From Maritimibacter dapengensis (lineage in GTDB: Bacteria; Pseudomonadota; Alphaproteobacteria; Rhodobacterales; Rhodobacteraceae): DNA of 64,000 nucleotides. The stretch's first letter is position 1. Each line of letters begins with the position of its first letter. Both the position numbers and the translations under genes were made by a program. A model generated the notes under the pieces. That model was not told the DNA's origin. It worked only from the letters and a program-made list of their open reading frames with translations, and made no database searches. The stretch covers positions 474,001-538,000 of the forward strand of contig NZ_JAHUZE010000004.1 of assembly GCF_019218265.1 (NCBI RefSeq), in the 5' to 3' direction. Positions 17,012 through 26,514 of the stretch are shown here, in pieces.

Positions 17012-19155
17012 GCCGCTTTCGCCGTGTCGTCGCGCAGCCGGTCGAACATGCTGTCCGGCACTGCGAAACGCTCACCATATTTTTCGGCCAGTCCTTTCGC
17101 ACGCGCAATGAACTGGTCGATACCTTCACCCTTGATGAATTGAATCGCGCCGCCGGTGTGGGCCGGAAAGCCGATGGCCATGATGCCCCCGAGGTTCGCT
17201 TCGACCTCGGTGTTGAGCACACCTTCGTCCAGGCAGCGCAACGTCTCGAGTGCCTGACGATAAAGGATGCGGTCGATGGCATCCTCCATCGGGATGTCCA
17301 TGTTGCCCTTGGCGTATTGTCCAAGTCCATCCCACAGCGTGCGGTTGCCCTCGCCGTCGTAATCGTAAAATCCGCCGCCATATTGACGCCCGCCGCGCCC
17401 CATCTCGATCATCGGATCGGTAACATCGACGGTGGCGGTGTTGTGGTGGCCGAAATTCGAGTCGACGCCCAGCCGCTCATCCAACGCCTTGTGCGTCTTG
17501 CGCACCTTCTGGCTCAGGATCAGCGACACTTCGTCAAAGACCTGAAGCGGACCGACCGGCATACCGGCGAGCCATGCGGCCCGTTCGATGGCAGACGGCG
17601 CGAGGCCGTCGACCAAGAGCTGACAACCTTCGTCCATGAAGGTCCCGAAAACACGGGAGGTGAAGAAGCCGCGCGAGTCGTTCACGACGATGGGCATGTA
17701 ACCGATCTGCTGCACGTAATCATAGGCTTTGCGCAACGTATCCTGCGAGGTTTTCTCGCCCATGATGATCTCGACCACCTTCATCTTGTCGACGGGCGAG
17801 AAGAAGTGGAGGCCAATGAAGCGGCTCGGGTCGGGGCAGCTTTCCGCGAGGATCGAGATCGGCAAGGTCGAGGTGTTCGACCCGTAGATGCCATCCTCCG
17901 ACAGCATCGGCCATGTGTCGGCAATGACCTTGTCTTTGAGGTCGATATCCTCGAACACGGCCTCGATAATGATGTCCACGCTACCCGGTTCGGCATTCTC
18001 CGTCGTGGGCGTGATCGCATCCAGAAGCGCGGTCTTCTTGCCGTCGTCCATCCGGCCCTTGGCAATCGCCTTGTCGCAAAGCTTCTCAGAGTAGCCCTTG
18101 CCCTTCTCGGCATTGGCTTGATCCGTGTCCTTGAGCCGTGTTGCCAGCCCGCGTTTGGCATGAGCGTAGGCAATGCCAGACCCCATCATGCCTGCGCCCA
18201 GAACGGCGGCGGAACCGGCTTTCCACGGGTCCCCCTCAGGGCGGACCTTGCCGGACTTGATCGCGTTCATGCCGAAAAAGAACGTGCTGATCGCCGCCTT
18301 CGACTCCTTCGTTGCCATCAGCCCGATGAACCGCCGCGTTTCCATCCGAAGCGCCGCATCGAACCCCATCCGCATCGAATTCACGGCCACGTCGAGGATC
18401 TTTTCCGGCGCAGGCAGAAGCCCCCGTGTTTTCTGGTAGAGCATCGCGGACGAGGCAAGGATCGCCTGTTTCACCTTGGGATGCAGGGCATCGCCACCGG
18501 GGTAGCGGAAACCCTTCTCGTCCCACGGCTGGGTGGCGTTCTCGGGGTTCGCCTTGATCCAGTCCTTGGCTGCCGGCACCAGCGCGTCCCGGTCCTCCAC
18601 GATCTCATCCACCATACCGACCGCGAGCGCGTCCTGCGGGCGCACCTGCTTGCCTTCGAGCAAATAGGGCAGGGCGGTGAGAAGCCCAAGCTTGGCGGTC
18701 AGCCGCACGACACCACCGGCGCCGGGCAGCAGGCCCAGCGTGACTTCCGGAAGCCCGACCACGGCGCGGGGGTCGTCCACCACGATCCGGTGGTTGCAGG
18801 CGAGGCACAACTCGTAACCGCCCCCTAATGCCGCGCCGTTGATCGCGGCCACGACCGGGACTGGCAGCCTCTCAAGCCGCCGATAGGTCGCCTTGTTCGC
18901 CTCGATGAAGTCGAAAGTGCTTTCGTCCACGCTTTCAGTCGCGAGAATGTCGTGCAGGTCGCCACCCGCGAAAAAGGTGGACTTTGCGCTTGCGAACACC
19001 ACGCCGGTCAACCCTTCTTCGGCTTCCAGCTTGTCGCAGACCGCACGCATCCCCGGCTCGAAACGGGCGTTCATGGTATTCGCGCTCTGGCCTTGCATGT
19101 CCATCGTGATGGTGACGATGCCGTCCGCGTCTTTCTCGTAATTGAAATCTTCCAT
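17008..19155 (-). CDS. fadJ: Bifunctional enoyl-CoA hydratase/3-hydroxyacyl-CoA dehydrogenase (FadJ/FadB type)
   Basis: A 715-residue fused beta-oxidation enzyme. The N-terminal crotonase domain has both catalytic glutamates (GAALGGGYELCLA and LPEVTLGLLPGAGG). A NAD-binding domain begins near residue 320 with LGAGMMGSGIAYAHAKRG. The dehydrogenase catalytic His lies in GLHFFSPVDKMKVVEI, and two C-terminal 3HCDH domains end in an IAIGFPAHTGG-like segment. I chose the ATG at 19155 (MEDFNYEKD), which has GGGAGGGG upstream; a longer frame to 19281 is low-complexity read-through. It lies 11 bases downstream of the thiolase, completing the hydration, oxidation and thiolysis set. Confidence 0.95.
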   Translation of the reverse strand: MEDFNYEKDADGIVTITMDMQGQSANTMNARFEPGMRAVCDKLEAEEGLTGVVFASAKSTFFAGGDLHDILATESVDESTFDFIEANKATYRRLERLPVPVVAAINGAALGGGYELCLACNHRIVVDDPRAVVGLPEVTLGLLPGAGGVVRLTAKLGLLTALPYLLEGKQVRPQDALAVGMVDEIVEDRDALVPAAKDWIKANPENATQPWDEKGFRYPGGDALHPKVKQAILASSAMLYQKTRGLLPAPEKILDVAVNSMRMGFDAALRMETRRFIGLMATKESKAAISTFFFGMNAIKSGKVRPEGDPWKAGSAAVLGAGMMGSGIAYAHAKRGLATRLKDTDQANAEKGKGYSEKLCDKAIAKGRMDDGKKTALLDAITPTTENAEPGSVDIIIEAVFEDIDLKDKVIADTWPMLSEDGIYGSNTSTLPISILAESCPDPSRFIGLHFFSPVDKMKVVEIIMGEKTSQDTLRKAYDYVQQIGYMPIVVNDSRGFFTSRVFGTFMDEGCQLLVDGLAPSAIERAAWLAGMPVGPLQVFDEVSLILSQKVRKTHKALDERLGVDSNFGHHNTATVDVTDPMIEMGRGGRQYGGGFYDYDGEGNRTLWDGLGQYAKGNMDIPMEDAIDRILYRQALETLRCLDEGVLNTEVEANLGGIMAIGFPAHTGGAIQFIKGEGIDQFIARAKGLAEKYGERFAVPDSMFDRLRDDTAKAA

Positions 19156-19166
19156 GATCCCCTCCC

Positions 19167-20375
19167 TCACACGCGTTCGATGATGCTGGCGATGCCCATG
19201 CCGCCGCCGACACACATGGTGATGAGCGCGCGTTTGAGGTTCCGGCGCTCCAACTCGTCCAGCATGGTCGAGACGAGGCAACCACCGGTGGCCCCCAGCG
19301 GATGACCCATCGCAATCGCACCGCCGACCACGTTCAGCTTTTCGTCCGGCACGTTGAGGTCTTTTTGCAGCCGCAACGCGACCGAGGCGAAGGCTTCGTT
19401 GATCTCGACAAGGTCGATGTCGTCGATTGTCAGCCCCGCCTTGGCGAGCGCCTTTTCCGACGCCGGGCCGGGGCCGGTGAGCATGATCGTCGGGTCCGTT
19501 GCGGTCAGCGCGATGGACAACACACGGCCGCGCGGTTCGATCCCGATATCGCGACCCGCCTGTTCGCTTCCGACCATGACGAGGCTCGCACCATCCACGA
19601 TCCCGGAACTGTTCCCCGGCGTATGGACATGGTTGATCCGCTCCACCATTGGGTATTTCGCAAGTGCCACCGCATCGAAGCCGATCGAACCGGGCATGGC
19701 GAAAGACGCCTTGAGCGCACCGAGTTTCTGCATGTCCGTGTCCGGCTTGATGAAATCGTCACGCTCCAGAACGGCGATCCCGTTCTCGTCGCGCACCGGC
19801 ACAACCGAGCGGTCGAACCAGCCGGAGTCGCGGGCATGGGCCGCGCGTTTCTGGCTCTCCAGCGCGAAGGCGTCCACGTCATCCCGACTCCAGCCCTCGA
19901 TGGTGGCGATCAGGTCAGCCCCGATCCCCTGCGGCACGAACCCGGTGTCGAGCGCCGTTTCCGGGTCTTCACCGAACGGCCCACCATCGGCTCCCATCGG
20001 GACGCGGGACATGCTCTCGAAACCGCCGGCGCAGACTAGGTCTTCCCAACCCGACGCCACCTTGGCGGCCGCGGTGTTGAACGTATCCAGACCCGAAGCG
20101 CAGAATCGGTTGACCTGCGCACCCGGAACGGTCTCGTCCCACCCCGCCTTCTGCAGCGCGATCTTTGGCAGCACCGCGCCCTGTTCCATGACCGGGGCCA
20201 CGCAACCCAGCATCACGTCATCGACGCGCGCAGTGTCGAGGTCGTGGCGGCTCTGCATCTCTTCCAGCAAAGTCGTGACAAGGTTGATCGGCTTCACTTC
20301 GTGAAGCGTTCCGTCCGCCTTGCCCTTGGATCTGGGCGTGCGGATCGCATCGTAGATATAGGCAGCTTCTGCCAT
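19167..20375 (-). CDS. fadA: Acetyl-CoA C-acyltransferase (thiolase)
   Basis: A 402-residue thiolase that cleaves 3-ketoacyl-CoA to release acetyl- or propionyl-CoA. The nucleophilic Cys is in [12 protein letters not shown] near residue 92. The second active-site elements are [14 protein letters not shown] (His) and MCVGGGMG (Cys) near the C terminus, with INEAFA before them. It is the first metabolic gene after the TetR regulator and shares its strand with the dehydrogenase, racemase, crotonase and flavoprotein genes. The degradative (FadA) rather than biosynthetic role is inferred from the fadJ neighbour. Confidence 0.95.
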   Translation of the reverse strand: MAEAAYIYDAIRTPRSKGKADGTLHEVKPINLVTTLLEEMQSRHDLDTARVDDVMLGCVAPVMEQGAVLPKIALQKAGWDETVPGAQVNRFCASGLDTFNTAAAKVASGWEDLVCAGGFESMSRVPMGADGGPFGEDPETALDTGFVPQGIGADLIATIEGWSRDDVDAFALESQKRAAHARDSGWFDRSVVPVRDENGIAVLERDDFIKPDTDMQKLGALKASFAMPGSIGFDAVALAKYPMVERINHVHTPGNSSGIVDGASLVMVGSEQAGRDIGIEPRGRVLSIALTATDPTIMLTGPGPASEKALAKAGLTIDDIDLVEINEAFASVALRLQKDLNVPDEKLNVVGGAIAMGHPLGATGGCLVSTMLDELERRNLKRALITMCVGGGMGIASIIERV

Positions 20376-20402
20376 CTTTCTTCCTCCCGTTTTGCCCGTC
20401 CG

Positions 20403-21023
20403 TCAGGCCGCGTCGAACACGGCCAGCCGGGGCAGGGGCTCCAACTCTCTTTGTGTGATGTCGCGCGCTTCGGCGCGTTCGATGCCGACCCCGCGCAGGA
20501 TGATCTCGGCGGTATCGGACCCCGCCTCGCGCCATGTTCGCCGCCCGTCGATGACAAGACTCATCGCACCGAACGTCGCGCCTCCCGCCGTAGCGGTGAT
20601 CGAGGCGACCTGGTCGCGATGGAAATTGAAGCGGCCCGAGACAAGCCCGCGCCGCAACTCTTCTGCGGGCATCTCGGCCCAGAAGCTTCCCAGCTTCGGT
20701 TCCATCATCGCGTAACGAGCGATGAAACGTCCCCAATGCGGGTCGTCATGCACCCGGCGCACGCAGAGCCGGATCGACGCCGAGAGTTTTTCGGCCGGAT
20801 CGGACATGTCCACGCAGGCTTGCATGATCGATTCGCGAAACTCGCTCGCAACCGTGTCGCAGACCGAGGCAAACAGTTGCGCCGGGTCGTCGAGGTTGTT
20901 GTAGATCGTCCCCCGCGACAGCCCCGCCTCGCGTGCGAGGTCACTGACGGCCACGCTGCTTCCACCCTCTACGGCAAAGATCCGCATGGCGGCTTCGTGG
21001 ATGCGTAGGGTGGCTGTGTTCAT
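20403..21023 (-). CDS. TetR family transcriptional regulator
   Basis: A 206-residue one-component repressor. The N-terminal helix-turn-helix is at about residues 25-47 (VSDLAREAGLSRGTIYNN), followed by a helical ligand-binding domain without a recognisable family name. I chose the ATG at 21023 (MNTATLRIHEAAM), since the longer frame to 21050 would run into the operator. It is the first gene of the minus-strand catabolic operon and is divergent from the liv importer operon. The nested palindrome in the shared 140-bp region is its likely binding site. The inducer is probably an acyl-CoA of the imported substrate, by analogy with FadR/PaaR-type TetR proteins. Confidence 0.9.
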   Translation of the reverse strand: MNTATLRIHEAAMRIFAVEGGSSVAVSDLAREAGLSRGTIYNNLDDPAQLFASVCDTVASEFRESIMQACVDMSDPAEKLSASIRLCVRRVHDDPHWGRFIARYAMMEPKLGSFWAEMPAEELRRGLVSGRFNFHRDQVASITATAGGATFGAMSLVIDGRRTWREAGSDTAEIILRGVGIERAEARDITQRELEPLPRLAVFDAA

Positions 21024-21050
21024 GACGTTTGCGTGTCCCGAAAAAATCAC

Positions 21051-21092
21051 TGTTGACGTAAATTGAACACGAGTGTTTAATTCCTGTCAACA
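21051..21092. promoter_or_regulatory. Nested palindrome, likely TetR operator
   Basis: Outer arms TGTTGAC (21051-21057) and GTCAACA (21086-21092), and inner arms AATTGAACAC (21061-21070) and GTGTTTAATT (21073-21082, one mismatch), share exactly the same centre (between 21071 and 21072). The site sits between the divergent TetR and liv transcription units. A site of this size suits binding of two TetR dimers or one extended dimer. Confidence 0.7.
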
Positions 21093-21121
21093 GCGTTCAT
21101 CGCCGGCAGGGAGGTAACGGC

Positions 21122-21166
21122 ATGAAACACCCGAAAGGGGGCGCGCAGGCGTCCGGGCTCCGCTGA
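21122..21166 (+). CDS. 14-residue leader ORF coupled to livH
   Basis: An ATG at 21122 with GGAGG at 21111-21115 upstream opens a 14-codon frame beginning MKHPKGGAQ. Its TGA overlaps the livH ATG (TGATG at 21164-21168). livH itself has no visible Shine-Dalgarno, so ribosomes finishing this ORF may reinitiate on livH. Not conserved to my knowledge; coding status unproven. Confidence 0.4.
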   Translation: MKHPKGGAQASGLR

Positions 21167-22041
21167 TGGAGCTCTTACAACTCATTATCGGCGGACTGGC
21201 CAACGGCTGCATTTACGGGCTCGTCGCTCTCGGTTTCGTGCTGATCTACAAGGCGTCCGAAGGCGTGAACTTCGCGCAAGGCGACATGATGATGCTGGGG
21301 GCGTTCGTCGTTCTCGGCCTCGGCAACTCGGCACAGATGGGGCTTCCGTTTCTTGTCGCTGTGCCGCTTGGGATCGCCATCATGTTCGGGGTCGGTTGGG
21401 GCGTCGAACGGGTGGTGGTGCGCCGCATTTTCGGCCAGCCGCAATTCGCGCTGGTGATCCTGACAATCGCGATGGGTTTCGTGTTCCGCTTCGTCGCGGG
21501 GTCGATCTGGGGGTATACGCCGCTGGTGCTGGAAACGCCGTTCGGCGGGCAGAACCTGCGCACCGGGGGCATCGTCATCTCGCTGGCTGACCTCGTAACC
21601 ATCGGCGTGACCGTCGTGCTGACCATCGCACTCTGGGCCTTCTTCGCCTTCACCAAGATCGGTCTGGCCGCGCAAGCCGCGAGCCAGAACCAGATGGCGG
21701 CCTATATCGTCGGCGTCCCGGTGATGCGGGTGAACTCGCTGATCTGGGGGCTGTCCGGCGCGGTCGCCACCGTCGCGGGCGTGCTCTATGCCACACGCGG
21801 CGCGATCGACCCCAATATCGGGCTGCTCGGGATCAAGGCCTTCGCCGCCGCCGTGATCGGCGGGCTCGGCTCGCTGCCCGGTGCGCTCATCGGCGGGCTC
21901 ATCATCGGCGTGGTCGAACCCGTTGCCGGCCGCTACGCCCCCGGCGAACTGGCAAAGATGTCGCCCTATATCATCATGCTTCTGGTGCTCGTGACACGCC
22001 CCGGCGGCCTCTTCAGCCAAATCCAGATGAAGAAGGTCTGA
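21166..22041 (+). CDS. livH: Branched-chain amino acid-type ABC importer, permease LivH
   Basis: A 291-residue inner-membrane permease with about eight hydrophobic helices. Typical LivH features are visible: LANGCIYGLVALGFVLIYKASEGVNFAQGD split between the N-terminal helices, and the C-terminal GGLGSLPGALIGGLIIGVVE cytoplasmic loop. It forms the channel together with LivM. It is the first gene of the plus-strand operon and lies opposite the TetR regulator. Because ligases and acyl-CoA dehydrogenases follow in the same operon, the substrate is more likely a carboxylic acid than an amino acid (inference). Confidence 0.93.
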   Translation: MELLQLIIGGLANGCIYGLVALGFVLIYKASEGVNFAQGDMMMLGAFVVLGLGNSAQMGLPFLVAVPLGIAIMFGVGWGVERVVVRRIFGQPQFALVILTIAMGFVFRFVAGSIWGYTPLVLETPFGGQNLRTGGIVISLADLVTIGVTVVLTIALWAFFAFTKIGLAAQAASQNQMAAYIVGVPVMRVNSLIWGLSGAVATVAGVLYATRGAIDPNIGLLGIKAFAAAVIGGLGSLPGALIGGLIIGVVEPVAGRYAPGELAKMSPYIIMLLVLVTRPGGLFSQIQMKKV

Positions 22042-22044
22042 ACC

Positions 22045-23142
22045 ATGCGCGTCGTCTTCAAGAAAAGCTACGACCCGGATATCGACCTGCACGAACACGG
22101 CTGGTCGCGCGCCAAGATCGCCGTGCTGGCAGGCATCATGATCATCCTGCCATTCCTGGTCGGAAACTACTATCTCGCCGAAGCAGCGAACACGTTGATC
22201 TGGGCGCTGGCCGGCATGGGGTTGATGATCGCCGTGGGGCACACCGGGCAGGTGAGCCTCGGGCACGCGGCCTTTCTCGCCATTGGCGCCTACACCGATG
22301 CGGCGCTCATGAATGCTGGGTTGCCGTTCCTGCTCGCCTTCCCGGCGGCGGGGCTGGTCGCGGGCCTCTTCGGCGCGGTGATCGCCATTCCCGCCGTGCG
22401 CATGTCGGGCATCTACCTCGCCATCGCGACGCTCGCGGTCTTCGTCATCGTCGAGGAACTTGTCATTCTGCTGGAGCCAATCACCGGCGGGGTCGGCGGC
22501 ATCATGGCCCCCTCCATTACATTCTTCGGGATCAGTTTTGACCGCTACGGCGCGCTTCAGAACTTCTACTGGTTGGTCCTCGGCGTCGTCGCGCTCGTTA
22601 CATGGGGGTACGCAAACCTCATGCGTTCGCCGACCGGCCGCTCCTTCCTTGCCGTTCGGGACAGCGAAGTTTCGGCGCGGGCGCTGGGGATCAACGTCAC
22701 GAAGACCAAGGCGCTGGCCTTCGGGTTATCCTCGGGCGTGACCGGGCTCGCAGGCGCGCTGATGGGGCATTACATCGGCTTCTTCAACTACGAGCTCTTC
22801 TCGATCTTCATCTCGATCAACCTGCTGCTGGTCGTCACCATCGGAGGCCTTGGCTTCATCCAGGGCGCGTTTCTCGGAGCGATCCTGATTACGGGAATGC
22901 CGCAGCTCATTGCGATCCTGCGCGATAATCTCAATGCCACGACAGGTATCGACCTCGGCTCGGTGCCCGGCCTCGACACGATGCTCTTTTCGGTGATCCT
23001 GATCCTGTTCATCATCTTCGAGCCGACCGGGCTATACGGCCGCTGGCTCAAGATCCGCACATGGTTCGAAATCTTCCCGCTTGCCCGGCGCGACATGTTC
23101 CGCCGCCAGAAATCCTATCTCAAGACGGAGCGCATGAAATGA
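22045..23142 (+). CDS. livM: Branched-chain amino acid-type ABC importer, permease LivM
   Basis: A 365-residue membrane permease partner of LivH, with an extended hydrophilic N terminus (about 20 residues) and about ten hydrophobic helices. Motifs expected of LivM are visible: GMGLMIAVGHTGQVSLGHAA, AIPAVRMSGIYLAIATLA, GRSFLAVRDSEVSARALGIN and TIGGLGFIQGAFLGA. It starts 3 bases after livH. The last codons overlap livG in an ATGA junction. Confidence 0.93.
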   Translation: MRVVFKKSYDPDIDLHEHGWSRAKIAVLAGIMIILPFLVGNYYLAEAANTLIWALAGMGLMIAVGHTGQVSLGHAAFLAIGAYTDAALMNAGLPFLLAFPAAGLVAGLFGAVIAIPAVRMSGIYLAIATLAVFVIVEELVILLEPITGGVGGIMAPSITFFGISFDRYGALQNFYWLVLGVVALVTWGYANLMRSPTGRSFLAVRDSEVSARALGINVTKTKALAFGLSSGVTGLAGALMGHYIGFFNYELFSIFISINLLLVVTIGGLGFIQGAFLGAILITGMPQLIAILRDNLNATTGIDLGSVPGLDTMLFSVILILFIIFEPTGLYGRWLKIRTWFEIFPLARRDMFRRQKSYLKTERMK

Positions 23143-23915
23143 GCCTGTTGGAGGTCAACGATCTGGCCGTTCACTTCGGCGGCGTGAAGGCCGTGGACGG
23201 CGTGTCGTTCTCCGTCGATGCAGGCGAGGTGTTCGCGATCATCGGTCCGAACGGGGCAGGGAAATCCACGATCTTCAATCTGATCAGCCGGATTTACGAA
23301 CCCACCCGCGGCACCATCCGATTCGACGGGAAGGATATTACCGACTTGAAATCCCACGACATCGCGAGCCTCGGCATCGCGCGCACGTTCCAGAACATCG
23401 AATTGTTCGACCATTCCACCGTGCTCGCCAACCTGCTCATGGGCCGCCACACCCACCGCTCCACGAACTTCGTGCAGGACATCCTTTTTCTGCCCAAAGT
23501 GCGGCGCGAAGAGCGCGCGCACCGCAAACGGGTGGAAGAGGTGATCGAGTTTCTCGAACTCGAAGCCTACCGCAAAAAGATGATCGCGGGCCTCCCTTAC
23601 GGCGTGCGCAAGGTCGTCGAAATCGGACGCGCGCTGGCCATCGGACCCAAGATCATCCTGCTGGACGAACCCGCCTCCGGCCTGTCTGTCGAAGAGACAC
23701 AGGACGTTGCCTTCTGGATCGAGGATATGCGCCGCGACATGGGGCTGACCGTGCTAATGGTCGAACACGATATGAGCCTCGTGACCCAGGTCTCGGACCG
23801 TGTGCTCGCGGTGGCCAATGGCAAGCCGCTCGCCATGGGCACCGCGCAGGAGGTGCAGGCCGACCCGCATGTGCAGGCCGCCTATCTCGGCACACCCGAG
23901 GAGGACGCGGCATGA
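23139..23915 (+). CDS. livG: ABC importer ATP-binding protein LivG
   Basis: A 258-residue ATPase of the branched-chain amino acid transport type. Walker A is GPNGAGKSTIFN near residue 38, Walker B is IILLDEPASGLS, and the switch His is in VEHDMSLV. The signature LPYGVRKVVEIGRAL departs from LSGGQ, as it often does in LivG. I chose the ATG at 23139, which overlaps the livM stop by 4 bases, rather than an upstream in-frame codon within livM. It energises the LivHM channel together with LivF. Confidence 0.93.
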   Translation: MSLLEVNDLAVHFGGVKAVDGVSFSVDAGEVFAIIGPNGAGKSTIFNLISRIYEPTRGTIRFDGKDITDLKSHDIASLGIARTFQNIELFDHSTVLANLLMGRHTHRSTNFVQDILFLPKVRREERAHRKRVEEVIEFLELEAYRKKMIAGLPYGVRKVVEIGRALAIGPKIILLDEPASGLSVEETQDVAFWIEDMRRDMGLTVLMVEHDMSLVTQVSDRVLAVANGKPLAMGTAQEVQADPHVQAAYLGTPEEDAA

Positions 23916-24673
23916 CGGTGCTTTCGGTCAGGAACCTTGAAACCTTCTACGGCGCGATCATGGCCCTGCGCGGCGTGTCAATCGACGTGGAAGAGGGCGA
24001 GATCGTCACCATCCTAGGCGCGAACGGTGCTGGCAAGACCACGTTGATGAAAACCATCGCGGGGTTGATGGACCCGGAAAAGGGCCAGATCACCTTCTTG
24101 GGCGATCCCATAGCGGGTCTCGACCCCGACCGCGTGGTCGGTCGCGGAATCAGCCTCGTCCCCGAGGGGCGCGAAGTGTTTCCCTATCTGTCGATCGAAG
24201 AGAACCTTCGCATGGGCGGCTTCACCCGCAAAGGCGACCTCTCCGGCGATCTCGATCTGGTCTACCAGTATTTTCCCATCCTAAAGGAACGGCGGCGGCA
24301 GGCAGCGGGCTTTCTCTCAGGTGGTCAGCAACAGATGCTCGCCATCGGTCGCGGGCTGATGTCCGAGCCGAAACTCCTGATGCTGGACGAACCGTCGCTG
24401 GGCCTGTCGCCGCTTCTGACCCAAGAGATTTTCGGTATTATCGCCCGGCTGAACCGGGACGAAGGCGTGACCATGCTGCTTGTCGAGCAAAACGCCCATA
24501 TCGCGCTCGAGACCGCGCATCGCGGCTACGTGCTCGAAATGGGCCGGATCGTGATGACAGGACCCTCCGACCAACTCGCCGCGTCGGACGATATCCAGGA
24601 ATTCTATCTCGGGCGCACCGATGCGGGCGAACGCGGACAGAAACGGTGGAAAAGGCGCAAGACATGGAGATGA
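23912..24673 (+). CDS. livF: ABC importer ATP-binding protein LivF
   Basis: A 253-residue ATPase. Walker A is GANGAGKTTLMK near residue 38, the signature is FLSGGQQQMLAIGRGLM, Walker B is LLMLDEPSLGLSP and the switch region is LLVEQNAHIALE. SLVPEGREVFPYLS is typical of LivF. The C terminus is longer and more basic than usual (QKRWKRRKTWR), because the frame runs on to overlap the next gene by 10 bases. It starts within the last codon of livG (ATGA overlap). Confidence 0.93.
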   Translation: MTVLSVRNLETFYGAIMALRGVSIDVEEGEIVTILGANGAGKTTLMKTIAGLMDPEKGQITFLGDPIAGLDPDRVVGRGISLVPEGREVFPYLSIEENLRMGGFTRKGDLSGDLDLVYQYFPILKERRRQAAGFLSGGQQQMLAIGRGLMSEPKLLMLDEPSLGLSPLLTQEIFGIIARLNRDEGVTMLLVEQNAHIALETAHRGYVLEMGRIVMTGPSDQLAASDDIQEFYLGRTDAGERGQKRWKRRKTWR

Positions 24674-26487
24674 GCCGCGTGACACCCGAAGACCGCATCG
24701 CCTTCGACGGCCACGACACCATCGTGTCGCTCTGGGCCGCACGCTGTGCCCATTACGGGCCGCGCGTGGCGCATCGCGAGAAAGAGTTGGGCATCTGGCA
24801 GGAATATTCCTGGAACACTTACTACGACAGCGCCAGGAAGATCGGGCTTGCGCTGATGGAGCTGGGCGTGAGCAAGGGCGACCCGGTCCTCATCCTGTCC
24901 GAGGATCGGCGCGAATGGATCTATTGCGACATCGCCGCCGCTGCCATCGGCGCGATCCCGTCCGGGGTCTACACCACCGACAGCGCGGGGCAGCTTGCCT
25001 ATCTCGCCAATGACTGCGCCGCCAAGGTGCTCTTTGTCGAGAACGACGAACAACTCGACAAATGGCTCGAAGCGCGCGGCGACATGCCGGGCATCGAAAA
25101 GGTCGTCGTGTTCGACCGCGAGGGGCTCGCGACCTTCTCCCACAAAAAGGTCATGTTCCTCGACGAGCTCTACGCCCTGGGCGAAAAGGCCGCGAACCCG
25201 GATCGGTTCGAAAAGGCGCTCGAAACCGTGCAGCCCGAAGACCCCCGGATGCTGATCTATACGTCCGGCACCACCGGCCCGCCAAAGGGCGCAATCCTGA
25301 CCCACCGCAACATGATGTTTCAACTCGTCGCGGGCGAGCAGATGCTCGATTTCCACGAGACCGACGAACAGCTTTGTTTCCTGCCGCTCTGTCACGTTCT
25401 CGAACGGCTCGTCTCGGTCGAAGCGCCCATCGCCAACGGCTGCACCGTCAATTTCGCGGAAAGCCCGGAAACCGTGTTCGAAAACCTTCAGGAGGTGAAC
25501 CCCGACACATTCGCAGGCGTCCCACGCATCTGGGAGAAGGTCTATTCTCGCGTGATGATCCTCCGGTCCGAGGCCGGGCCAATCGGGTCCAAGGCTTTCG
25601 ACCTGGCGATGTTGCTCGGCAACAGATACGCAAAGGCCGACAACCCAGGTCTGGGGCTGAAGCTGGGCAAACTTGTCGCCGAATTCGCTGTGCTCCGAAA
25701 CCTGCGCCGAATGCTGGGCTTCGCCAACGCGCGGCGCGTGACCTCCGGTGCTGCGCCCATCTCGCCGGAACTCATCGAATGGTTCGACGCGATCGGCGTC
25801 CCTTTGGTCGAAGGCTTCGGCATGACCGAAACCGGCGGCGTCGCGACTGTGAACACGGTGGACGACAACAATGTCGGCACAGTGGGCAAGCCGCTCCCCG
25901 GCGTGGAATTGAAGATCGACGAGACCGGCGAATTGCTCGTCGGCGGGCCTTGCGTCTTCAAAGGCTACTGGAACAAGCCCGAGAAAACTGCCGAGACGTT
26001 CACCGAAGACGGTTGGCTCAAGACCGGCGACATCGGGCGCATCGGCAATGACGGTGCGCTGACCATCACGGGCCGGATGAAGGACATCATCATTACAGCG
26101 GGCGGCAAGAACATCACTCCCGCCGAGATCGAGTCCAAGCTCAAATTCTCGCCCTATATTTCGGACGCCGTGGTCATCGGGGACAAGCGGAAATACCTGA
26201 CCTGCCTCATCATGATCGACCAGGAAAACGTCGAGAAATTCGCCCAGGACCGCCAGATCCCGTTCTCGGATTTCGCGTCGCTCACCCGTGCGCAGGAAGT
26301 CCGCGACCTGATCGGCGGCGTCGTGTCCGAGACCAACAAGCAATTCGCGCAGGTCGAACAGCTCAAGGATTTCCGCCTGATCGACATCCTGCTCACGGCG
26401 GAGGACGAGGAACTCACGCCGACCATGAAACTCAAACGGAATTTCGTGAACGAGCGTCACGCGGCGCTCATTGACGAGATGTATTGA
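24664..26487 (+). CDS. Long-chain acyl-CoA synthetase (AMP-forming)
   Basis: A 607-residue adenylate-forming ligase. Motif A3 is IYTSGTTGPPKGAILTHRN near residue 195, A5 is GFGMTETGGVAT, A7 is WLKTGDIGRI and A8 is GRMKDIIITAGGKNITP. Its size and features match the long-chain fatty acid group. It activates a carboxylic acid to acyl-CoA. It sits between livF and the binding-protein gene, an arrangement that pairs uptake with activation. The start is uncertain: ATG 24664 (with AAAAGG upstream) is preferred; GTG 24646 or ATG 24670 (overlapping the livF stop) are alternatives. Confidence 0.9.
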   Translation: MEMSRVTPEDRIAFDGHDTIVSLWAARCAHYGPRVAHREKELGIWQEYSWNTYYDSARKIGLALMELGVSKGDPVLILSEDRREWIYCDIAAAAIGAIPSGVYTTDSAGQLAYLANDCAAKVLFVENDEQLDKWLEARGDMPGIEKVVVFDREGLATFSHKKVMFLDELYALGEKAANPDRFEKALETVQPEDPRMLIYTSGTTGPPKGAILTHRNMMFQLVAGEQMLDFHETDEQLCFLPLCHVLERLVSVEAPIANGCTVNFAESPETVFENLQEVNPDTFAGVPRIWEKVYSRVMILRSEAGPIGSKAFDLAMLLGNRYAKADNPGLGLKLGKLVAEFAVLRNLRRMLGFANARRVTSGAAPISPELIEWFDAIGVPLVEGFGMTETGGVATVNTVDDNNVGTVGKPLPGVELKIDETGELLVGGPCVFKGYWNKPEKTAETFTEDGWLKTGDIGRIGNDGALTITGRMKDIIITAGGKNITPAEIESKLKFSPYISDAVVIGDKRKYLTCLIMIDQENVEKFAQDRQIPFSDFASLTRAQEVRDLIGGVVSETNKQFAQVEQLKDFRLIDILLTAEDEELTPTMKLKRNFVNERHAALIDEMY

Positions 26488-26514
26488 TCGAAAGATCGCA
26501 ACAGGGAGGAAAAC

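Noticed and set aside
26488-26500. GATC-GAAA-GATC hairpin between the acyl-CoA ligase and the binding-protein gene
   Set aside because: Four-base stem only; expected by chance.
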